The translations under genes and the position numbers were made by a program. Source: Baffinella frigidus (lineage: Eukaryota > Cryptophyceae > Cryptomonadales > Baffinellaceae). From it: a stretch of 12,354 nucleotides of DNA. The stretch is taken from contig MU646386.1 in assembly GCA_026770585.1 (NCBI GenBank), forward strand, positions 653,064-665,417, written 5' to 3'. This document shows, piece by piece, positions 1-8,149 of the stretch (position 1 is the stretch's first letter; each line of letters opens with the position of its first letter). Below the pieces are notes generated by a model, which worked only from the letters and a program-made list of their open reading frames with translations, did no database searches and was not told the origin of the DNA.

Positions 1-590
1 GGTTTGGGGTTTGGGGTTTGGGGTTTGGGGTTTGGGGTTTGGGGTTTGGGGTTTGGGGTTTGGGGTTTGGGGTTTGGTGTTAGGTGTTTTGTGTTTTGTG
101 TTTTGTGTTTTGTGTTTTGTGTTTGGGGTTTGGTGTTTGGTGTTTGGTGTTTGGTGCTTGGTGTTTGGTGTTTGGTGTTTGGTGTTTGGGGGTTGGGGTT
201 TGGGGTTTGGAACATGCCATCTCGCAGCACCTCTGTACACGTGGGAACGACCGCACCAGGTTTTAGGGTTGATAGTTCATTGTTTATTGTTTGGTGTGTA
301 GGGTTGAGGATGCGGGGTTTAGAGTACAGGGTTCAGGGGACAGGGTGTAGGCTTTAGGGTGCAGGGTGTAGGGTTTGACGAAGAAGAAGAAGAAGACATT
401 TGGGAAAGGGGTGTGTGTTTTAGGGTTTATTATTTAGGGTTTAAGGGTTAGGGTTTGGAGTAGAAGGTTTAGGGTTTAGGTTGTAAGATTTGACAAACGG
501 GGGCACGCCAGCGTGGAAGCAAGAGACATTTTAGGGTTTAGGGTACAAGGTTTGGGGTTTAGGGTTTACGAATAAACCTGGGAGAGACGC
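1..590. repeat. Degenerate telomere-like G-rich repeats
   Basis: Bases 1-75 are a near-perfect 7-mer array of TTTGGGG; it decays into TTTGGTG and TTTTGTG up to about 200, then into scattered TTTAGGG, GTTCAGG and TAGGGTG units. Unique islands interrupt it near 212-262, 378-410 (with a GAA run) and 486-532. These islands may be exon remnants of a - strand gene. It is not a chromosome end: repeats are degenerate and unique DNA and genes follow. Confidence 0.85.
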
Positions 591-665
591 CTCGGAAGCA
601 GGGGACAGAGCAACGGTCTTATGCAGGTTGATTTTCCTCTGCTGCGCCGCCGGTTGGCCTCCGAG
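578..665 (-). CDS. Possible exon of an upstream - strand gene (tentative)
   Basis: On the - strand an acceptor GGGCAG is followed by 29 open codons plus one base and a donor CAG|GTTTAT. The peptide includes LGGQPAAQQRKINLHKTVAL then SPASEASLP. Its 5' end recurs at 801-818, again after a CAG acceptor, and its 3' end and donor resemble the decayed sequence at 486-532. This is the same boundary-copy pattern as in the MFI-like gene, and the surrounding repeats read CCCTAAA on this strand, as they do at most acceptors of that gene. The + strand frame (starting VDFPLLRRRLASELPIA, with GCAA|GTATGG) is an alternative. Product not recognised. Confidence 0.35.
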
Positions 666-1090
666 CTGCCCATCGCAAGTATGGTTTATGGTTTGTTGTT
701 TATAGTTTATAGTTAATAGTTTTTATTTTACAGTTGATAGTTTATAGTTTATGGTTTAGGGCGTGGTGTTCAGGGTGTTTTGTTTAGAGCGGGTTTCAGT
801 AGCCGGCTGGTCTTCGAGCTGCGCCGCGCAGTTGTCGTTTACGGTTTGTGGCTTGAGGCTTAGGGTGCAGGGCGTTGTTTTTAGAGCGGGGTTCAACTCT
901 TTTAGCCACACGTCAAAGAACAAATGTTGACGGTGGTGGGACTAACCCGGCGGTAACCTGATTCGTTCGTACCAACTGTAACAACTACTCCATATGGGGT
1001 TTCTGGTTTCTGGTTTCTGGTTCTGGTTTCTGGTTTCTGGTTTCTGGTTTATCAGGGTTCAGGGTTCAGGGTTCAGGGCTCAGGATTCAG
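660..1090. repeat. Degenerate 7-mer repeats (GTTTATA, TTTCTGG, GTTCAGG)
   Basis: Period-7 derivatives of the telomere repeat: GTTTATA/GTTTATG at 680-770, TTTCTGG at 1000-1048, GTTCAGG at 1053-1090. Two copies of an 'AGAGCGGGGTTCA' segment lie at 785-798 and 880-895, so the interspersed unique DNA is duplicated too. Confidence 0.75.
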
Positions 1091-1175
1091 GCAGACCTCG
1101 AGCAGCAGCTGCTCGCATTCGGACTGCAGCCGCTCCGGACATCTCGCACCGCTTTCGCTCGACCCTGCTTTGCGC
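1091..1175. other. Coding-like island, strand unresolved
   Basis: Open and protein-like on both strands. On +, acceptor GGATTCAG leads into ADLEQQLLAFGLQPLRTSRT. On -, a frame ending ERLQSECEQLLLE meets a donor GAG|GTCTGC at 1096, with an acceptor CAAAGCAG upstream. The palindromic CAGCAGCTGCTG core makes both strands look plausible. The product is not recognised on either strand. Confidence 0.25.
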
Positions 1176-2520
1176 GGGGTGGGGGGTCGGTCTACAGGAG
1201 GGGTGTGAACGCCATCAAGAGCTAAAGGCTTTCGAAATTAGCTTTGCGCGGTTGGGGGCGAACCCGGCCGAGGTTAGGGTCGCCTTTCCGCGCGGAATCG
1301 CTACTGAAATCACCGTAGCTTAGCTGTACAGTTGAAGAACGCATGTACGCACTGCCCCGCGCTTCGTGCCTGTCCTCTAGGTTTCCCGGGTGGCTGCATG
1401 AAGCTACCGACGCTCGCGTAATCGGGCAGCCGTTCTCGTTTCTGGCATGGATTCTGACTTGGAGGCGTTCAGTCATAATTTGACTCAATTTGGGACGAGG
1501 GTGGTGAATGAACACCCCCTTTGACAAGAGGGTGTTCTTCCTCCACTTCATCGGGCAGGAGAACGTGGCTTTGGGTGCGGGTACCAGAGCCAGGCGCCTC
1601 GCGGGAGGGGGCAACCTCGCGGCGAGAGGGAAGACGCACCGTTCGAATCCGCGGGGACTGTCAAGGGAAGAGTCTGGCTTCTTCCGTCACGCGCCAACCG
1701 CTGCAGCGGCGACGCGCCGCCCGCCTCCTTCTCCGCCGCCGCCGCCTCCTCCTGCGGTTCTGCGACTGAAGCTCCTTGGAGCGGGGAGGAAGGGGAGACG
1801 CGCGAGCTGCGGCGTAGCCAGATGGAGGGGCGCGCATCAACGCCGGGGGCGGCGGCCAGACTCGGGCTTTGGTCGAGGGAAGGGGAGTTGCGGCAGGTAG
1901 GCATGCGGTCGCTCTCTGCGTCGCCTGCCGGCGCGCTATGCTCTGTAGGGCGCCGCGGGGACCCTACGCGAAGGATCGCCGGGAGGGGGGCGAGAAGGGC
2001 GCATCGTGAACTGGGGTGCCGGGAAATTACATGTTAGGACGTGCAGGGGAGGCAGGAGTAGCATGCCGGGGCGCGGATGCGTCTGAGGCTTTGCAAAGGA
2101 GGTCTGACCTGGCCGGCGGGGAAGGCGCGCGTGGCAGGACGGGACCGTGGCGCATCGCATGCGCGGGCGCCCGAAAGACGCAAGGTCGATGCGCCTTAGA
2201 TCAGCCCCCGATGACGATCTGTGCAAACTGGCCAGCGAAAAATGTCCCGTCAACAACGCCGCGTCCAAAAACGTGAATGTTCTAGTCGCTCGCTGCGTCC
2301 CATTATCCCTTCTCGATGTCTTCTCTTCACATCAATGCAGAAACGTGTATTGATGACATCGATCGGCTTTTCAGCTGACTTCAGACGCAGTCACTATCCA
2401 GTCACAACCCGCTCGTGACGGTGGAAATGGTGTGACCATTGAACTCACAATGCACATCTCAAAGGTGGGAGAAAGAATAATGGACGACACTGGACGCGAA
2501 AGTACATTCTGGGACGCATA
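1176..2520. other. GC-rich region, no gene recognised
   Basis: About 1.3 kb upstream of the MFI-like gene. It holds CCG/CCT-rich DNA at 1715-1760 and ORFs that are long only because the region is GC-rich. Short stretches look coding (for example a frame at 1508-1560 with VFFLHFIGQENVAL, and one at 2200-2310 with DDDLCKLASEKCPV), but no splice-consistent model emerged. A small hairpin GAACACCC...GGGTGTTC lies at 1508-1536. Part of it presumably carries the promoter or 5' UTR of the gene at 2721; no clear core promoter motif was identified. Confidence 0.4.
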
Positions 2521-2653
2521 ATTTTATTTATTTTCCCCGGAACCTAATCGATAGTTTCTTAAGTCAACCACCCTGCCAATGCACCCGATTCCGGGTGTAT
2601 TCGAGGTAGATTGACTTAAGATTTGCCTCCAGATGGAAAATAAATAAATAAAC
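2521..2653. repeat. 133-bp imperfect foldback element
   Basis: Terminal arms TTTATTTATTTTCC (2521-2536) and GGAAAATAAATAAATAAA (2635-2652) are inverted, and a second inverted pair (TCTTAAGTCAA near 2557-2568; TTGACTTAAGA near 2611-2621) lies within. The centre CACCCGATTCCGGGTG is also nearly palindromic. AT-rich ends stand out from the GC-rich surroundings. It sits 68 bp upstream of the MFI-like start codon. Probably a small non-autonomous element; no target-site duplication is clear. Confidence 0.6.
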
Positions 2654-2720
2654 CGTCAACGGCCGACGGTGGGATCCCCCCTGATCTGAGCCAGGCGTCA
2701 GGTAGGGGTCGGTAGGATCA

Positions 2721-2906
2721 ATGGCCGGTGCAGCGCAGCCGGGAGGGGGTGTGACGGAAGAGATCCGGGAGCGGGCAGCGTGGCTGGTGCTCAAGACGTG
2801 GCGGTGCTTCCGGGACCGGCGGGTGTTCCAGTACCTCCGGCATGCGGTCTGCCGCGCCGAGGACTCGCTCACGCACCAAGTGCTCCGCAGGATCAACCCC
2901 ATCGAG
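2721..2906 (+). CDS. C11orf65: Exon 1 of the MFI-like gene (start codon exon)
   Basis: 62 codons, from ATG to ATC-GAG, followed by donor GTGCGG. The peptide starts MAGAAQPGGG and contains VLKTWRCFRDRRVFQYLRHA, a basic helix that aligns with the human VIQQAWKSF...FQHFK segment and resembles a weak IQ motif in which the glutamine is lysine. It ends RRINPIE, the most diagnostic match to the human INPKE. An in-frame TAG lies 16 bases upstream of the ATG, so this is the first usable start unless an upstream coding exon is spliced in. GC at third codon positions is very high. Confidence 0.8.
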
Positions 2907-5900
2907 GTGCGGGCCCTCCCGTGACCAACCCTCTGCCCCGCAGGCACCGACGTGCATCGACAAAAACCCTGCAGCCGCTGGAGGGCGCCGGGAGACCTGG
3001 AACTTTGACCCGAGAACCGGGAACGGGTCTCACTCGTCTCTGGACCCCCAGACACTCGCCATACTCCCCCGCCCCTGCGCCCCTGCCGCAGCGCGCTCTG
3101 CTGGGACGCGCTTTCCTTGTGCTTGCTCCTCACCACACAAGCAACCTAAACCTGGTGTGATGAGCTGCATCGCTACGCTGTTGCATCAATCGCATCCCTC
3201 CCTTCTCTCCCAACAGCACAGGAGCGCCTAGCATGCCCCGCGCCCCGAGGAAGCACTGCGCGGAAGCGCTCCACGTGCTCCAGCGCTCACCCCGTTTCCT
3301 CCACACAGTCATCAAACCGCCTTTCCCGTGAAATCCCCCCATTCGTGCTGCAGCCAAACGATGAGTAGAGCCAACGCGTTGTGGCTGGCAGGCTATGGCA
3401 GGCAATGATACTCTCGCCAAACCCTGAACCCTGAAACCTAAACCTTAACCCCTGGCCCCCAGCCCTTAGCCCCTCACCCCTCACCCCTGACCCCTGACCC
3501 CAAACCCCTCACCCCGTTCCAGGCAATGATTCTGCGGCACCCGACTCTCAACGCGCGGCTTCTCTTCCGAAAGCCTACACCCTAAACCCCAACCCAAACC
3601 CTTCAACCCTGAACCCTAAACACTCAGGCAATGATTCTACGCGACCCGACGTTGAACGCGCGGCTGCGCTTCCGGTTTGCCGGCGCGGACTTTCCGCCTG
3701 TCATTCTCTACAAAGTCTTCATCCACGCCAACGTCCAGTACGTCTCAGGTAGTACCCCTAGCTCTGCATCAGTTAGGTTGATCGACCATTCTCAAGCTGA
3801 CATGCTGGGTTTGCGGTAGAAATTCGTCAACTTTGGGGCGGGAAAGAGCCTGGTCTCACCAAATTGGGGAGCCCAGATAGACTGGGACAGAGCCAGGTTA
3901 TGAACCTGAGCAGCTGGATGAGACGCGGCCGTGCCTTGAAACCTGACGTCGAGCGATTGCGGCCAACTCTAAACCCTGAATCCAAACCCTAAACCCTAAA
4001 CCCTGAACCCTAAACCCTAAACCCTAAACCCTAAACCCTGCTGCTCAAAAGGCTACGGGGTACGAGCTTGCTCGGATATCCGGGCAGAGACGTGAATTTT
4101 CCAATACAGATGGAAGAACAGGATCTAATTCCGGTTCAAGCGTGTTCTCTGTAGCCTTTTGAGCGGACCCTAGACCCTAAACCCTAAACCTTAAAACCCC
4201 AAATCCTAAACCCTAAACCCTATACCTTAAACCCTAAACCCTAAATCCTCAACTCCAAACCCTAAAACCTAAACCCATACCAGGCTCGTCGAAAATTCTG
4301 CCGGGGAGTAAAGCGGCTAACGACGCGCACGACCAGGTTAGGCCACACGAGAATGCTAGAGGGGCCTATTTAAAAGTGAGTTGTAATATTTGTGTAGTAA
4401 CTTTCGTGAGATTGTTACGCGACGCTGCGAAATTAGCACAGTCACGAGGTTGGAATTCCCTATCCTGGTACAAATGCTTACAACCCCACATATGAATAGG
4501 TTCCTCCAGCATTCTCGAGTGGTACGAGTCCCGCCGCAGTTGACTGAACCGGACAGGTTTTGTACCAGGATGGTGACAGAACGGACAGGGTTAGTACCGG
4601 GGAATTCTCGAATCAGTCAACCGTGGTGGGACTCTCGATCAGGGGATGAACAGACTTTATTGAACGTCTGACGTCAAATCATAAACTTAGTGCGTCCAGA
4701 GCGAACGTGAAATCTCACGGCTAGGGACCTAATTGGGAACTGCGTTACTTGCAAGCGCCGTACCAAAACTAGGCTCCCCGATTGCTCAATGCCTAAGAAC
4801 TACTGACGGCCTAGCATAGATTAGCGAAGGCCTGCGAACGACTGGTGAAGGCCTAAGACCGACTCCTGCCGGCCTACGCCCACTTACTGAAGGCCTAAGC
4901 CCAATTACTGAAGGCCCAATCCACCAACAGATGGGCGACAGAAAGTTCATTGAGATCGTGCTAGCCGACATCGAGAACTGCACACCACTCTCTGCCGCGA
5001 GCCTCAAGGACCCCGGACTCGGCATCCAGGACAGGTTACTGCCTACCGGAGGGTCTTATTGGTTATCTACTCGTGGGTCATTCACGAAATTTCTTTGTAG
5101 GCTGCACACCGCTCTCTGCTGCGAGGCTGAAAGACCCCGGGGCGGGAATCCAGGACCGGTGCTGCCCTCTAGTGTCCCGGGGGGAAACGGCTCGATCACG
5201 CTTCGCATACCCCCCACGAAAACCGCTGTGTCACACAGAACTGCACGCCGCTCTCGGCCGCGAGCCTAAAGCATCCAGGACAGGTTATTGCCTACCGTAG
5301 GTTATAGGTTATTCACGAAATCCCTTTGGAGGCTGCCCGCAAGTGCCGCGAGCCTGAAACACCCCGGATTCCGGTCTTTCAGGCTCGTAGCAACTATCCT
5401 GGACGGACTTGGCATCCAGGATAGGTGCTGCCCCGAAGTGTGCAGGGGGGGGGGGGGGCAAGTGTCAAGAACCGTGTTCGGTGCGGCAAAGGCATGTCCC
5501 TGCTGCAAGAGAGAATACCTGGTACCCCTGCACCGAAAGAGAACATTCGCGAAAGCGAACATGGTGGCTGTGGCCCGTTTCAGCAAACCCTAAACCCTCC
5601 GCCCTACTCCCCCAACCAGGCTGCACGAGCACGCGACCCTGGACTCGCTCCCCATGTGGCTGGGCGGGCGCGCGAACCCCTGGCGGGTGCTGGTTGATAC
5701 CTCCTACTCCATCAACGAGCACGCTCTGCGATTTCTCCCGTCTGCCGCGGAGGTGCGAGGGTTTATGGTTTAGGGCTTGGAAGAGGGTACAGGGTTTGGG
5801 GGTACGATGGTTTAGGGGTTAGAAGAGGGCGCAGGGTGTAGAGATTCGATGGTTTATGGTTTGGAGTATTAGGGTTGGCCCCTCCTATTGGACCAACAAG

Positions 5901-7866
5901 AACGCGTTGCGATTTCTCCCCTCTGCCGCGGAGGTCAGAGGGGTCAGGGGTTAGGGGTGAGAAGAGGGTTCAGGGTTTAGATATTCGATGGTTTAGGGTT
6001 TAGGGATTAGGGTTGACACCCCCTACTCGATCAACAAGAACGTGCTGTGTTTTCTCCCTTTCGCCGCGGAGGTGTTGGACGTCTAGGGGTTAGGGTTTCG
6101 GCGAGAAATAAGATTCTGAATGAGGGTGGACGCTGTAAGAAGGCGGAACCTATCTTGATTCTAGCATGGCAGAGATACAGTCCCTCGAACGGAGGCTAGG
6201 GTTCATCAGGGACAACGAGAGGCTCATATTGGCTTATCGAATGGGCGTGAAGCTTATACCTTCTCAACAAATACACCCCCACGGCAGGCAACAGGGAAGG
6301 ACCTGAAGATCCTGGACGCGATTCTCTCGAGCCTTGAGAGCAAGATCCTCGCGTCCCACGCCGCCGGAGGTTGTCATCCCCTCCCGCACCCCTCTTGCTG
6401 CTACCGGTATATTCCCGTCTGAAAACATGCCAATTTGCCACGCCATTGAACAATATTTCGGGTACACACTCGTAAGTCATTTCACAATGTCGGACTAGAG
6501 TCAAGCTCAACAGGGTCTCTTTCCCCGCGGATTCTTCCAAGCCCGTTGCCTGTTGCTGATACATGAGTCCCCCGCACGACCCCACCCAACTTACGCGTCT
6601 CGCAATCAGAGGGTGTCCACTTAGCAGCCGCCGGAGACTTCGGGAAACGTTCCATCTAAACGATTCTGGCTCAAATCTTATCCGTTGCTGTGGATTCCAA
6701 CCGGAATCTCGCCTGGGAATCCGGGCAAAACGAACCACGGTGCTTGCTCAGTGGCCGGTACGAAACACGCCGGGATCACCGACCATCCCCGGCGCGATTC
6801 ACTTTTTGGTTTTGAGAATCCCGTCGCGGTGCAGTTGTCAGTCGGGGGGGCACTCGAACCCTAAACCCTAAGCCTTAACCCCTAAATCCTAAACCCTTAT
6901 CTCTGAACCCCAAACCCCAAACCCCAAACCCCAAACCCCAAACCCCAAACCCAAAACCCCAAACCCCCAAAACAGTGCCGATGTCGACGCCAGCGAAATT
7001 CGCGACTCGCGACGCGCTAGAGCGCGTGCGCACGAGCCAGCAGCGCGCGCGCTCCCGCGGGATGCACAGGCTCTACTCCTCGGCGATCCGCGAGAAGGCG
7101 GCTGAAGTGGGGGTGGCCGAGGATGATGGCATGGTGCAGGTGAGGCTTGGGGGAGTGTGTGTGTGTGGGGGGGGGGCTGGTTCGCTATGAGCTGTTTAGG
7201 GATCAGGGGTTAGGAGTCCGCTGTCGAGCGAGGAGGGAACAGCTTGGAAGTGTTTAATGACATTCACCTGAAAGCCAAGACCGGATTCCGGCCCTGACTG
7301 TCTTATATGTGCGAGTTTAATTGAGAGTGGTAGGGATTGGATACAGTTGTTGTCGCGTTGAAGAATCTCTCTGTCTCTCTCTCTCTTTTACACTCTCTAT
7401 CTCTCTCTTTCTCTCCCTCTCTCTTCTCTCTCTCTCTTCTGTCTCTCTCTCTCTCTCTAGATGACGAGTCTGGTTGAACATCTCGCTCTCCATTTCGCCC
7501 TTTCTCCTTCTCTCGCGGTGTTTCTCGATGACGCATCTTTCTCCTCCCTCCATCCCTCCCTCCCCTCCCTCCACCGCTCTCTCTCACACACACTCTCTCT
7601 CACACACACACACACTCTCTCTCTCACACACTCTCTCTCTCTCACACACACACTCTCTCTCTCTCTCGCTCACACACACACACACACACACTCTCTCTCT
7701 CTCTCTCTCTTTCTCAACGACGCATCTCCGACTCTCGCAGGTCATATAGCACTGGGGTCGGACTCTCTCGCTCGCGCGCGCGCTCTCTCTCTCTCTCACA
7801 CACAAAAATAGACACACTCACATACACACACTCTCTCTTTCTCTCTTTCTCTCTCTTTCTCTTCCC

Positions 7867-7917
<51 letters not shown>

Positions 7918-8105
7918 ACGCATCTCCGAATCTCGCAGGTGATGTCGCACGGGGGGGGCACGCAGCGAATGCGGGTCTTGGAGGAGGGCGAGGAGTTGCT
8001 TTCGCTCTCTCTCGCTCTCGCGCACACACACACACACACACTCTCTCACACACACACACTCTCTCTCACACACACACACACACTCTCTCTCACACACACA
8101 CACAC

Positions 8106-8149
<44 letters not shown>

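Larger units (their letters stand above)
3749..4913 (+). other. Intron 2: repeats and two small inverted-repeat elements
   Basis: 1165 bp. Unique DNA at 3750-3965, CCCTAAA arrays at 3967-4040 and 4167-4276 separated by a 122-bp inverted-repeat element, a second inverted-repeat element at 4525-4637, unique DNA to about 4795, and a 21-bp minisatellite running into exon 3. The stretch 3817-3980 is open in one frame, but I found no phase-compatible exon that the conserved blocks require. Confidence 0.6.

Noticed and set aside
1-200. A true chromosome end
   Set aside because: The repeats are degenerate and grade into unique DNA; similar arrays occur throughout the introns, in both orientations. 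Being subtelomeric cannot be excluded, but a terminus is not shown.
4-357. GFGVWGLGFGVWGL-type repeat protein
   Set aside because: It is the translation of TTTGGGG telomere-like repeats, open only because the period-7 repeat lacks stops.
1508-1900. 130-codon + strand ORF with proline-rich middle
   Set aside because: The proline run comes from CCG/CCT repeats and the remainder is arginine-rich GC-driven sequence; only about 20 codons at the start look protein-like.
2564-3136. 190-codon open frame on the - strand
   Set aside because: It is the antisense shadow of exon 1, whose + strand peptide matches a known family.
3817-3980. An extra exon in intron 2
   Set aside because: The frame after GCGGTAG is open, but including it is not needed: exon 2 joins exon 3 directly in phase.
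6196-6738. 180-codon open frame on the - strand
   Set aside because: It overlaps exon 5 in antisense, has no recognisable features, and such frames are common in GC-rich DNA. The + strand exon fits phase on its 3' side.
6981-7139. A separate gene starting MSTPAKFATRDALERV
   Set aside because: Exon 5 leaves one base that exactly completes the split codon before this exon, and the segment fills the expected place in the MFI-like protein.
7939-8000. The upstream exon 7 copy as the real exon
   Set aside because: It has an acceptor but no donor before the CT tract, whereas 8177-8260 has both sites and keeps phase with exon 8.
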